From Viola odorata (Eukaryota > Streptophyta > Magnoliopsida > Malpighiales > Violaceae): a stretch of 64,000 nt of DNA. The translations under genes and the position numbers were made by a program. Each line of letters begins with the position of its first letter. Within the stretch, counting starts at the first letter, position 1. This document shows, piece after piece, positions 21,354-33,290 of the stretch. The notes beneath the pieces are model-generated. The model searched no databases. It saw nothing but the letters and a program-made list of their open reading frames with translations, and was not told the DNA's origin. The stretch is taken from contig OY829539.1 in NCBI GenBank assembly GCA_963691705.1, positions 24,164,407-24,228,406 on the forward strand. Direction: 5' to 3'.

Positions 21354-22307
21354 TGTTGGCCCAAGGGCTCATTAAATCTTGTTTTGATGAATTAATGACA
21401 CACAAATTAATTAATATACTAACGCAATTTTAAGTTAAAGTATTTGTAGTTTGCGACGAGACAACAAAAAGAAGCAACGAATCAATTATCGCAAGCTCGA
21501 AGAATCAACTGTATATTAGAGCAAATTAAACGTGTAAGTATGATTCTAATTAGCACTTGATTTATGTTCGATAATACCTCAAGAGAAAGTGTCAAAAGAT
21601 TTAAAAATAAGTATTTTTGTATTTAATAAATAACGGCTAGTATTTGGTATTAAATACATAACGACTAGTTTTTCAAATTCATAACGGCTAGTTTTTGGCT
21701 CTTATAAATACTCATCTAATATGAGTTTGTAAGAACAACATTTTTTACAATCAAGAAAGCTCTTACAAACTTCCAAATACTAAATACCATTTACAAACTC
21801 TCAAAATCTATATTCTACAACGCAAGCTTCTCTTAACGGATTTCAATCATTCTTGCGTCAGTTTTTCGAGTTGATTTACACTTTCTTCTTGAGGTAATAT
21901 TGTTCATTTATTGGTGTTATTTTGAATCATACATTTATTATTTATACACCAATTATTTGTTGCAATCTCACCATTTCAATTGTGAAGGTTTTGTAAGTGT
22001 ACCGAACACTTAAATTGTGTTAGGTTGTGATTGAGCCAGGAAAAAATCACGTGTAAAGGTTGTTGGTGAGCCAGGTAAAACCAAGTGTAAGGTTGTGAGC
22101 TGAACCCGTAAAAGCTCAAGTTAATAGCAGAGGTGTTTGCATTAGAAAATCTAAGGGTGAAGCTCTTAGGTAGTGGAGTACAATTCGGATTGTGAATTGG
22201 AACCACTATACATCGTGTGTCTTTGCTATTTTTCCTTCTCTTGTGTGCATAAATTTTTATTGCCTATTCACCCCCCCCCCCTCTAGGCCGGGATTATTGT
22301 TTTATCA
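21354..22307 (+). repeat. 3' LTR of the copia element
   Basis: A 954-bp copy of the 5' LTR with a ~27-bp extra stretch around 21913-21940 and a longer C run near 22271. TATA at 21713-21720. Followed by the GATGC target copy. Confidence 0.92.
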
Positions 22308-22312
22308 GATGC

Positions 22313-23626
22313 CACTGATCTTCCTTTGTTTCCTCATTATTTTACAGATCATAGCTTTTGGAAAGGAAATCTCAAAATGATGCATCTATCGCTGGATTCT
22401 AGGCGGATTTGATCAGCTTACCCTTGCAGCTGGGTGCAGGCAGTGGCAGTTTGGCCAAGCACGAAAAAGGAAACTCATCAAGGAAGGAAATCTGCTGATT
22501 CTCTCCAATTAATCCAGATTTCTCCCATTTTGGCAAGAAGATATTCCAGATCAACTCCAATTATATTAGGATTTTTCCTTTTAATTAATTTCTATTATTG
22601 GAATTTTCCTTTTTGTAATTTTCTCTTTTAAAACCCTTTTAGCTTTAGGGTTTGGGATCAATCTTTCATCTTCCACTTCTGGAGTTGGCAGCCACAACCA
22701 TAACTCTCTGTTTTTCTGTTCAATAAACCGGAGCTTTGCTCCGGCCGGCAATAATAAAGAGTTTTTCCCTTCCTCTTCTTCTTCCTTTATGCAATTAATT
22801 TATTTTAATTCTAATATGATCAGCTAAGCTCATTTGTTCATGGTAGGATCATAAAAGGTTGCTTAGGAAAGTCGTGAGGTCGAATTGAAATTATTATATC
22901 ACTGGTTGATATTTATTTACTTAACAATTTCTTTTCAAATCTACTAGGGTTGTTTGCAAGTCTGGCCAACGAGCTGCTAGGCCTAGGCGATTAAAGTCAT
23001 CACTGTGGTTATAACTAACGCGAAGCTGCAGGGTAAAGTAGACGACCAATCAGAGTCATCAGGTCGCTGGTCCCATCTGATTGGGTTGAGTAAGTAATCA
23101 GGGTAGAGCCTCGAACGTACTGAGTGTCTCGCCCTGGACGCGTCTTCCTTCATCTTCATGGGCCTTTAAGTATTGCCCCCTATAAACATACCTTGGGGGA
23201 CGACAAAGTGTCAAGACTACTCCATAAACGTACCTTGGAGTAATTTCTCATACGAAAGGAAGTAGGGGACCTAAACGTACCTGGTCCCTATAGCGCGTCT
23301 ATCAACAAGGGGTAGAAGATCATTGCACCAATGACCGGCTGACCTTGAAAGCAACCCGAGATAGATTCCTACTAGGAACTCCCTTCTCTATTGATTTATT
23401 TTCCATTTTATTTCTATTTATTATTGCTTTCTTAGTTACTAATCAACCAACTCTTGAAAACCCCCTCTTTACTTGTTATTGTTTCAAACTGTTTGCCCTA
23501 GCTGCACAACACAAGATAGTGTCTACCTTAGTCTCTGTGGAATGACCCTGTACCACTATACACAGTTTAATTGTTCATTTGTTATAGGAAATATATTTAT
23601 TTTTGAGGTGTCTCGACAGCATGTCA
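22313..23626 (+). repeat. Remainder of the left LTR of element D
   Basis: Continues the LTR begun at 14297-14357 and matches 25208-26533. It contains three phrases of the type TAAACGTACCTTGG (23185-23290) and ends GACAGCATGTCA before the PBS. Short frames inside it are LTR shadows. Confidence 0.88.
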
Positions 23627-25146
23627 AATTTTGGGGTCGTTGCCGGGGACACTTGTGTGTTTGAACTCTTTGATTGCATGCTGTTTGCCCTTGCATGATT
23701 TTTTGTTTGGAGTGAGTTTTTGATAATATTTTTACCTAGTGAAAACAACACTGACCCTGTTTTTAAAACCCCTTAGTTTGAATGAATGGTTTAGGCACTT
23801 TGTACAGGAAACACTCACTCACTACACATATTCACTCACATGACCACACTATCTGTTAGCTCCTATATCCATGTCTTGCCCTAGTCACTTGCAGTCATTT
23901 ATTTACCAGTGTGAGCACTTCGAACTTTCATGCTATGATTTTTTCTGAGTGAATGCATGACTTTGTACTGGCTGGATTTGCATGAGACCCCTAGGTATAG
24001 GCACCATTAGACGTGGGAAAGCGACAAAATGATTAGAAACTTTGCACCCTTCCTTCTTATCTTTTTTCTTGTTTTCATCTTCTCGCCCTTGCTGCTCACC
24101 TCTTTTTCACCACCCTTCTAACCATTTGAGCCTTTCTTTTCTATTCTTAGCAGGTGAGAGATGTCCTCTGGCAATAAGCAAGGTGGGGCAAAGAGAAATA
24201 AAGTCACTAGTGTGGGGGTATCGAGCTGCAAGACCTGGGTGCTGGAAGCAGTTGTATGGCAAGCAATTTCAGAACACAAAGAGAAACAAAACCTCTAATG
24301 TGGTAGTAATGGACGGTCAGACCGAGACGCTTAAACCAAGTCATTCGATGAGCGATATGGAAATGAAGAGCTAGACCGAGACACTGAAAGCAATCATACT
24401 CTGAAGCCAAGTCATTCGATGAAAAAATTTGCTACTCCAGTCAGACAGATGAAAACAATTTGTACACACTCCCTTTTGCTCATATATAATAAAAAAAATC
24501 AATAAATAAATAAATAAATTTGAGCAAAAGAGGAGCACAAATCAGAAGCGGAGCAAAGCATGAAAGAAGCCAGAAGACTGATAGTATTACCACATAAGTG
24601 AATACCCCACAATCATCCAGCTCTCTTTGTCTTGCCCTCGCTGCTACCAATAGGAGGCTCTCTCACCACTTTGCTTTTTCCAGCTAAGAAACTCTCTATC
24701 CTTCACTCTCTCCCTCTCTTTGAACCTTCTGTCTCTCTTCCATATTCTCTTGCTCCACCCCTTTGCAAAGTTGCCATGATTGATTGATTGCCCATGCATG
24801 TGTACTACGTACTTGGGTCGCTATTGCAAATCTGGTTTTGTGCATCGTCATCTACATTATTCGAGTGTAAACACCTTGCCCTGGTCCTAAGTGTGAGTGC
24901 AAACACCACTTTCTGTGTGATGTTTGCTTACGGCTAGCTGATGTGGGAAAGTCTCTCCCTTGGTTTCGTTATTCCTTGGGTTTGATGTGGATGCTATCTA
25001 GGTAAGAGGTTGTATTGATTGGATACTGTGTTTGTATGCCGAGTGTGTTCTCCTGTATGCCTTGTGTTGAAAATCATTTGTTCTTAATGAGGGGCTGTTT
25101 TAAGTGTAATGCTCGAGGGCGAGCATTGGGGTAGTGTAGGGGTATT
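23627..25146 (+). other. Internal region of element D: PBS, non-coding body, PPT
   Basis: PBS at 23629-23648 (tRNA-Asp type). No gag or pol similarity was found; the longest frame (24042-24374) has no recognisable content. An internal repeat, AAGTCATTCGATGA, appears at 24341 and 24408. 25109-25126 is an 18-bp palindrome before the polypurine tract. It is the RNA of a parasitic Athila-like element. Confidence 0.75.
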
Positions 25147-26533
25147 TGATGTGATGCGATTTGTATGATTTTTCCATCCATTTCCTAGCCCTTTTTTATC
25201 ATGATGCCACTGATCTTCCTTTGTTTCCTCATTATGTTACAGATCATAGCTTTTGGAAAGCAAATCTCAACAAGATGCATCTATCGCTAGATTCTGGGCG
25301 GATTTGATCAGCTTGCCCTTGCACCTGGGTGCAGACAGTGGCAGTTTGGCCAAGCACGAAAAAGGAAACTCCTCAAGAAAGGAAATTCGCTGATTCTCTC
25401 CAATTAATCCAGATTTCTCCCATTTTGGCAAGAAGATATTCCAGATCAACTCCAATTAAATTAGGATTTTTCCTTTTAATTAATTTCTATTATTGGAATT
25501 TCCCTTTTTGTAATTTTCTCTTATAAAACCCTTTTAGCTTTAGGGTTTGGGATCAATCTTTCATCTTCCACTTTTGGAGTTGGCAGCCACGACCGTAACT
25601 CTCTATTTTTCTGTTCAATAAACCGGAGCTTTGCTCCTGCTGGCAATAATAAAGAGTTTTTCCCTTCCTCTTCTTCTTCCTTTATGCAATTAATTTATTT
25701 TATTTATTTTAATTCTAATATGAGCGGCTAAGCTCATTTGTTCTTAGTAGGATCATCAAAGGTTGCTTAGGAAAGTCGTGAGGTCGAATTGAAATTATTA
25801 TATCACTGGTTGATATTTATTTACTTAACAATTTCTTGTCAAATCTGCTAGGGTTGTTTGCAAGTCTGGCCAACGAGCTGCTAGGCCTAGGCGATTAAAG
25901 TCATCACTGTGGTTATAACTAACGCGAAGCTGCAGAGTAAAGTAGACGACCAATCAGAGTCATCAGGTCGCTGGTCCCATCTGATTGGGTTGAGTAAGTA
26001 ATCAGGGTAGAGCCTCGAATGTACTGAGTGTCTCGCCCTGGACGCGTCTTCCTTCATCTTCATGGGCCTTTAAGTATTGCCCCCATAAACGTACCTTGGG
26101 GGACGGCAAAGTGTCAAGACTACTCCATAAACGTACCTTGGAGTAGTTTCTCATACGAAAGGAAGTAGGGGACCTAAACGTACATGGTCCCCACAGCGCG
26201 TCTATCAGCGAGGGGTAGAAGATCATTGAACCAATGACCGACTGACCTTGAAAGTAATTCGAGATAGATTCCTACTGGGAACTCCCTTTTCTATTGATTT
26301 ATTGTCCATTTTATTTCTGTTTATTATTGCTTTCTTAGTTACTAATCAACCAACTCTTGAACCCCCCCCCCCCCTTTACTTGTTACTGTTTCTAACTGTT
26401 TGCCCTAGCTGCACAACACAAGACAGTGTCTACCTTAGTCTCTGTGGATCGACCTTGTACCACTATACACAGTTTAATTGTGCATTTGTTACAGGAAATA
26501 TATTTATTTTTTATGTGTCTCAACAACACGTCA
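25147..26533 (+). repeat. Right LTR of element D
   Basis: 1387 bp, starting TGATGTGATGCG and ending CACGTCA. It is the uninterrupted partner that shows the empty target of the copia insertion. Confidence 0.9.
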
Positions 26534-27783
26534 ATCTATCCTACCTCTACCCTCTTCTTCTTCCGATGACATGGACCCTGAGGAGAGCCTCCGTCAGGCT
26601 TCTAAAGCCCAAAGATTATTGCTAAGGGAGAAACGAGAGGCCTTAGTAGGACGCAAGACGGGTGATCCCTTGTACACCCTCAAAGGTCTGAATTTTCCAA
26701 ATCTGGCCAGCCTATCTGATGTTGGAAAAATCCCAAGCGAAAATGCCTCCGGTCAGCCAGCATCAACTCCTATTCTGGAGAAGACATCTATTCTGGTTGA
26801 GGTCCCTACCGGACCTCCACTATCCTTAACCCCGTCAACTCTTTCGGTATCCTGTTTCCCTATGACTTCTTCCACCCCAGTTTCAGCAATCATCTCCTCA
26901 ACTCCAACCATAATTACCTTCAGCACTACTATCACGGATTCCTCTGTTCCATCAACCATGAATCCATGTGCTACGAAGGCTTTCTTGGAGGGTTCCCGAC
27001 CATCCACTGAAATTGAAACATCATCCTCCTCAAGAATCCCCCCACCAACTCTTCCCTTTAAAGCAGAAGAATTGGTCGCCTTAACCCCCGAAGCTCATAG
27101 CTTTCAACTCCAGAACGATCTTCGTTCTATCTCGTGCGGGTTACGCCATCTTGTGGAGTCAAATAAAATGAAAGTACTCAATCTGACCAATACTATTGAC
27201 AGCTACAAGTCGCAGCTTGCCCGGAGTCAAGCCAGAACTCGGAAGATGTCACAATTCCAAAACCGAATTCAAAAGGAATTGGATGACTGTCGGGCCAAGG
27301 AGAAGCAGAATCAATCTCGGATTGAAATTTTGGAAGCTGAACTAGCAGTAAAAAAGAAGAAGATTCTATTGCTTCAAGAAGAAATATCTACCAAGGATGA
27401 ACAATTTGCCAAAACACCTGGCAAGATTGAATGGTGAAAAAAAAAGAGTTGTTCTAGCTATGAATGCGGGGTTTATGGATTACTATGGGCAAATCAATTT
27501 CAACACAACAGATGTTTCTGAATGCACCCTTAAAATGATAAATGCCATTGATGCCAGTAAAGCAGGATTTTCCTTATCTAAAGAAGAAATGACAGATGTT
27601 GAAGGTGGTGATGCTGAAGATATCGGAGATGACAAAAATTTCTCTACCCCTGACTCGCCAGAGAATGAAAATTCTGCAAACATGGATATTGACCCTTCTG
27701 GGGCGGAAGAAACTACAAGTTTAAGGGCAAATGCAACCGAACCAAACCTAGAACCTTCTACTCCTCCTCATATTGTTTTTTAA
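26534..27783 (+). pseudogene. aORF1 of element E, 3' part: linker and coiled coil
   Basis: Resumes after element D. A charged start (DMDPEESLRQASKAQRLLLREKREALVG) leads to a Ser/Thr/Pro-rich linker, then a coiled coil (SYKSQLARSQARTRKMSQFQNRIQKEL...). An extra A in the run near 27424 shifts the frame, and coding continues in another frame (LARLNGEKKRVVLAMNAGF) to a Ser/acidic end with TAA at 27781-27783. This mirrors the C-terminal half of the copy at 28582-31331 (coiled coil, then a helical block and a Ser-rich tail). N-terminal Transposase_28 plus C-terminal coiled coil is the usual plan of these proteins. Confidence 0.7.
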
Positions 27784-28581
27784 TCTTAATCTTGCATTTT
27801 TCTGAATAATTTTCGAACAATTTATTGGTTGTATTATTGTCTTGAGAATTGAATTATTATTATAATCTTTAAAATTGGCAAAAATGATAATTGTGAGAAA
27901 TAAGCAAAGATACCAATCCGGAAAATAAACAGGAAAAAAGATTTTGCATCCGGCCTCTGAACTAGAGTCCGGTTTTATACCAACCCAAATACACGAAGTA
28001 ACTTTTTTAACAATTCCTCATAGAAAACCACTCCCGGTAGAGTAGAGAATAATTCTAGGTAAAATCATTCTGGTGAGATAAAACCTTTTTTAACACAATA
28101 ATAAATAATCTTATAATGATTCTGTGATTTTTCAAAAAAGATTTCAAAAGGGATGCTAATAAAGAAATTCCGGTCCCAAGAATAATTAATATATATTTTT
28201 ATTTTCTCAATACTTCTTATCAAAAGAAATATTCTATCCTTCTGTCAGAGCATTAAATGTTTCAAAACCCCTAATAAATGCGATTAAGGAAGAAATGATG
28301 ACTAACACACACGTCTTTTATACGTATAGTTATACTCTTTTACATATGGCTCTTCCCTTTCCTCTGAATCGCCACTTGGCAAACGATGGGTAACCAGACC
28401 ATCGCGTCACCTAAGCGCTTTAGGGTTACAAAATATTAACATGATTTCTTTGTATTCCTTTTACTCCCTTTCTTTTACGCCGCTCTCGTTTCCTCTTCCC
28501 AGAAAAATCTTTTACTCTCACCCCTTATTCCTCCTTGCTTACCCCCAACTATCTTTTCCTCTCTCCTCCAATTCATTCACC
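27784..28581. other. Junction region between the A-type and B-type element remains
   Basis: Non-coding. The left part is the sequence following aORF1 of element E. The right part reads as a 5' leader of the next aORF1 copy (pyrimidine-rich 28440-28580). Somewhere here the 5' half of the A element and the 3' LTR of the B element must be missing. I cannot place the breakpoint. Confidence 0.4.
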
Positions 28582-31331
28582 ATGTCTGATGATAAAATTG
28601 CTAATCTTCCCTAGTCCGACTAAAGTCCTGCTAAAACTTCCAAATCGGGCGTCAAGCCCCAAGGACGAGGAGAGGAAGAAATTGACGACATTGTCTCAAC
28701 CCTTACCTCGTTATCCTCCCTCGAGGGAGAATTAAGGAAGTATGAAGCACAATTCCCAGAAGGTTGCACCTTTTACCTTGCCCCTAATGATATTAGACTG
28801 AATAGTACTCTGGGGAAAACCAACACATTTTATACACTAGGATGTTCTTTTTTGGCTTCCAGTTTCCTTTGCATCCTTTCATGGCTGAAATATTGTCCAC
28901 TTTTAATTTAAATCCTGCCCAATTTAGTCCAAATGCTCTTATATACTTGTACTCCTTTTTTCGTCTTTGCGAACATAAAAACATTTCTCCAACAATTCCC
29001 CTATTACAATTCATGTTTCGCCTATATAATCGGAGGGGTTTGATTTCATTGTCTCCTTGCTATGCTGATGATTCTCTAAAGGGATATACCTGGAAACTTT
29101 ACAAGGTTGATTCCTCGCAAGCTAAGTGGAAAGAGAAGTTTTTCATTCTCAAGTCTCCCACTGTTCTATGGAGGTCCGAATGGAATCGCGATCTCACAGA
29201 AGGTGACTGGGTTAGGCCAAATCCCCTTCTAGACAAAGAGCATGGGTTTGTTGACCAATTACTCCAACTGGATACGGCATTTTATACCCACCGTTTAGCA
29301 ATTGGGCTGCCTATTGAGGAATGTCGCCTAGATAAGTCCTTTCTTTTCTTTGGATATCTAGCCTGTAATTGTAAATATTCCAATTTACTAACTATATTAT
29401 GACCACCTTACAGTCATTGATCCTAACTGGGTTCCAGAATTTATCCGCAAGAAAACTCGGAGTGAACGAAGGCTCCAATCCGGAAGAATTAGTATTACTA
29501 TTTCTGAGGAACCCTTATCCAGAAAAAGAAAACTATCTCCCGATCACACTGGCAAGGGTAAAGGTTTTGCCCCTGTAAATATAAATAAAGGCAAAAGATC
29601 TCGCCGAAAAGCTTCTGTTGGTTCAAGTTCCACCGCCCCTAAGGGACCTGAAATGTCTACGACTCCCAACCTTGCAACCGCAGCGAATCCTTCTACCGCC
29701 CAAGTTGCGGTTCAAGAAATTGACGGGATTCCGGAATCACACATGACCTTACCGGAATCCTCCACAATAATTGCGCCGGAATCCACCACCAATGCTTCCA
29801 CAGCAATTGCACCGAAATCCACCACCACTGCTTCAGGCGATCATTCTGGGGGGACGATTATCCCTGAGGTTGGCATTTCTGAAGGTCAACCTCAGACCTC
29901 TGAAGCCCCGGAATTGCCTCTTCAAAATATCCCTTACAACTTTCTGTCAAGGACTCAGGATTGCCTCCTTTATTACCTTTTATTATTTATTACCCTTGCA
30001 CCATTATCTAATCTTGTTTACCTTTTACATAGGAGGTTACCGTAAACTTCAATACAACTAATCCTTTTGAGAATGTGGAGGACTTTATGAGTTTCTTCGT
30101 CGTCTATGAGAAGAGACCCATACATGAAGGGTCTTCTAGTGGACAAGGAGAACTAATTGATGGTGGAACTCATGTTGACATTACAACTGATGACTACGAG
30201 GTAGCAGATATACTGACATCCACCGTTGATACTGAGCCCACCGTCTCCATGCCTCTTTCTCCACCCTGTCCATCCTCCCCTTTTACCTCAACAACAGAAA
30301 CCAATACTGGTACATCCTCTTTACCTCCTACACTTTCTACTGCCATCCTTCCCCTTGTTCACTTTGTTCCTTCATCTTCCGAAATGGGCATAATTGAGGG
30401 AGCTTCCCCTACCACACGAACCTTAATAGCTAATTTGAGTGCCTTGGAATCTCCCAGTCTGACTGTCAATTCTCTAAGCTTAAATCTATATACTCCGCCT
30501 GCCAAACCTCTAACTCCTCCAGAGGAAAAAGAGGCTATTCAAGCCCAACCGGATGAGGACCAACTCTATACTTTACAATCCTTTCTTTCCTCTACTGTAC
30601 ATCATTCTCGCAACTTAACGAGCTACAACTTGCAAATTAAAGCTTCTCGAGACAAAGCAATCCGAGAATGCGCCACAAAAGAAAAAGAACTTAACATTCT
30701 CCGAGAAGCTTATGAAACAGCTCAAAAAAAAGAGCAAGATTGTCTAGCGGCTCAAGAATCTACAGAGAGTGCACTACAAGAAGCTTTACAAGAGTTAGAC
30801 ATTTCGCAGCAGAATAAAGCCCAGTATCGAGCCAAATATGAAAATATTTTGACAAATTTGGAGATTGCCCAAAAAGGTGAAGCCCGCTATCAAGCAAAAT
30901 ATGAAGCCCTCTCGAAGAAGGTCAAAGAAATGACCGAACAAATGACAAAGGACAATACAGAAAGAAATGATCTAAAGATATCTTTGTCAGATGAGCAAGG
31001 CAAGAATGCAGCTTTAGGGGAGAGGAATGCGGCTTTAAAGAAAGAGTTAGGTCGTGCACTGGAAAAGAATGCGGCCTTTGATAATGAAATGGGCCTGACT
31101 AAGAAGAAGTGCAACTGGTTTTTGTGGGAGGGAATAAAGGCTATGTTAGAGGCTTTTGTTGAACAATATGGGCATGAAAAATTCAATGCCTCTGCCATTA
31201 TTGAGCTGATGAAGCAAAAAGTGCCCCGTATAACAGAGGAGAAGTTCCATGCCCCCCAACCCTCCACTGAAAGCCATGGGAGAAGCAAAGAATCAAGCAC
31301 TCCCGGCTCTTCCGACACTACCCCTCCTTAA
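28582..31331 (+). pseudogene. aORF1 of the B-type element: Transposase_28-like domain plus coiled coil
   Basis: ATG at 28582, then TAG 28612, TAA 28621 and a one-base shift near 28836. The domain reads MFFFGFQFPLHPFM, NLNPAQFSPNALIYL, RLCEH, WKEKFFILKSP, then IEECRL. An intron at 29332-29413 is at the same place and phase as in the other copies, but the donor is ATAAGT instead of GTAAGT. Exon 2 continues with a basic stretch (KGKRSRRKAS), then repeated APESTT units. A second intron ending TACATAG at 30032 leads to an open frame of 433 codons with a long coiled coil (~30650-31100) and a helical C-terminal block. It lies antisense to gag-pol, between integrase and the missing 3' LTR. Function unknown. 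Confidence 0.72.
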
Positions 31332-32350
31332 ATGTTAAAATGACTTCCCTGTTTTGTTTTGTAAATAACTACCTAAAAAATAGCACTTTCTTCTACTTAG
31401 TCTGTTATTATCCCATGTTCTGCGTTTATATTGCATTCTACTTCCTTTTCTCTGCTATGACCTTTCTTTATCACAATATTAATACTAAGGTTAACAAAGT
31501 ATTCCGCCTTATGACAAAGCATTCCGGCTTTTATCATTCCAGCCTATTAGATCTCTAGATTAGTAACCAAGAATTCTAACTCTTGGGGTCAATAAAGGAC
31601 TCCGGCCCACAACAAATAGCTTCGGCCCATACATATATATATAAAAATATATATGAGCCCATCCAAAATTGACATGTCGGTCATATAAAACAACCGTAAT
31701 AATAACTTAACAATGTCATATTAAAACAATAAAATACCTGGCATTACACCAACATGGTATTTGTGGATCAAAAGTATTGAATCCTTAAACATTAGTTGAC
31801 CTTGTCTTCACTTTGCTCCAGAAACATCGCATACTTCCCTTATGCGAATTTGAATTGCTCATCCATCTGAGTATCTTCCATCATAGCCATCGAAGCTTTC
31901 ATCATAGCCCGACTGTTTATTAATTGGGCACAGGCCTCTCACTAACCCTTGCCACCGTTACCAGAATTGGGATTAGGAGGAAGCTTTCATCATAGCCCAG
32001 CCGTTTATTAATTGGGCAAAGGCCTCTCACTAACCCTTGTCACCGTTACCGGAATTGGGATTAGGAGGAAGCTTTCATTATTTGTTTTTTGACAGATCTG
32101 GAATGCGGAGCCACCTAGACCGATATGTGACACGGCTTCAAACAAGCATTACACTCCCGCCCCCGGATCTGTCTACAACAATTGGCATGTGGCGTGCCTC
32201 AACGTACTAACGCCGACTGGATCCAGGAACGACGTCAGACGGATAAGTATTTTCGTTTTGCTCCTAGCTATAAAATAACAAGAAAACAACACAAAGATGT
32301 TTTTTAACTTGGTTCAGCATCGAAGCCTACATCCACGATATTAGCCATTA
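31332..32350. other. Spacer between aORF1 and integrase of the B element, with 88-bp tandem repeat
   Basis: No gene. 31893-32078 has two full copies and a start of a third copy of an 88-bp unit beginning AAGCTTTCATCATAGCCC. 32087-32172 is bounded by inverted ACAGATCTGG / CCGGATCTGT. The two convergent transcription units (aORF1 forward, pol reverse) meet here. Confidence 0.6.
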
Positions 32351-33290
32351 TCACATAGAGATTACAAAATAAATATCAGCTCTAGGATGATATAATTTCA
32401 AATGAGCTAAATTCCAAGAACGAGGTAACGGGGTACCGTCCATAGTTTCCAAATGATAGGCTCCCTTGCCAATGACATGAGTGATACGGTACGGGCCTTC
32501 CCAAGTAGGACTAAGCTTTTGCATACGTTGTCCCGTAGATCTTTTATCCCGCAATACCAAATCTCCTATCTTTAACAGGCGTTCATTAACCCGACAATTA
32601 TGATACCTCGCCATTTTTCTTTTGTAATAAAGTGCCTTCAGAATGGCTCGTTCATGCAGTTTAGGTAACAAATCCAGGTTAACTCGAAATCTCTCTTCAT
32701 TTCTTTCTTCATTAAAATACTCCACCCGCAGACTTATGGCTCCAATTTCTATTGGCGTGACGGCTTCCGTTCCGTAAGTCATCGCGAAAGGAGTTTCTCC
32801 TGTGTTGGTTTTAGGAGTCATCCGGTAAGCCCACATAACATATGGCAGCCCTTCGGCCCACCGCTTACGGGCTCCTTCCAAATTTTTCTTAATTCCACCT
32901 AGTATGATCCGGTTAGTCAATTCTGTCTGACTGTTGGTTTGTGGGTGTGCTATCAAACTAAACCTCTGCTCAATCCGAAATTCTAAACAACGCTCCCGGA
33001 AATACTGACTAGTAAACTAGGTCCCGTTATCACTAATGAGAATCCGGGGTACCCCAAATCGGAATTTTATCTGATTCCGGAAAAACTGCCAAGCACTCCC
33101 CGCCATAATCTCTGGAACAACTTTAACCTCTGCCCACTTAGTAAAGTAGTCCACTGCAACAATAACAAACTTAAGTTGAGGCGCAGTTTTTGGGAATGGT
33201 CCCAAAATATCAATTCCCCACTTAGCAAAAGGACATGGGCTGACAATCTCAGCAATCTCAGTGGCAGGTCTTCTTGGGAGTTTGGCATAC
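32351..33290 (-). pseudogene. B element integrase, catalytic and C-terminal part
   Basis: Minus strand: KWGIDILGPFPKT (first catalytic D), VDYFTKWAEV, then ISDNGT (second D) followed by in-frame TAG at 33017-33019. HPQTNSQTELTNRIIL carries the third acidic residue (E). Next come WAEGLPYVMWAYRMTPKTNTGETPF and the C-terminal LRDKRSTGQRMQKLSPTWEGPYRI. This is a Ty3/gypsy integrase of the Tat type. The N-terminal zinc part lies across the C insertion at 39371-39560. CATAC (33286-33290) is the target duplication. Confidence 0.9.

Larger units (their letters stand above)
14358..22307 (+). mobile_element. Ty1/copia element, Sirevirus type, defective
   Basis: The LTRs are 14358-15280 and 21354-22307. 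They differ by about ten substitutions and one ~27-bp indel by eye, so the insertion is young. Flanks are GATGT (14353-14357) and GATGC (22308-22312), and the uninterrupted copy of D's LTR at 25199 shows GATGC at this place. The order is PBS, gag, protease, integrase, RT, RNase H, then a ~1 kb 3' region with six AGGGGGAG tracts. Long gag with coiled-coil character and multiple polypurine tracts are Sirevirus traits. Coding is interrupted at ~15895, 17163-17177, ~19290 and 19498. Confidence 0.93.
14297..26533 (+). mobile_element. Athila-like non-autonomous element D with a nested copia element
   Basis: The left LTR is 14297-14357 plus 22313-23626 (split by the copia element); the right LTR is 25147-26533. 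Flanks ATCCA (14292-14296) and ATCTA (26534-26538) look like a once-identical 5-bp duplication. The primer-binding site at 23629 onwards reads TTTTGGGGTCGTTGCCGGGG, close to the tRNA-Asp complement used by Athila elements. The internal region (23627-25146) has no gag or pol frame. Before the right LTR is ATGCTCGAGGGCGAGCAT and a GGGGTAGTGTAGGGG tract, almost the same as in element C. This makes D a LARD-like relative of C that depends on enzymes from elsewhere. Confidence 0.85.

Noticed and set aside
22434..25526. Two near-identical 65-codon plus frames
   Set aside because: They are within the two LTRs of element D.
28582..31331. aORF1 as an ordinary host gene
   Set aside because: Its position antisense between integrase and the 3' end of a Tat element, with two further copies in the same setting, marks it as part of the element.
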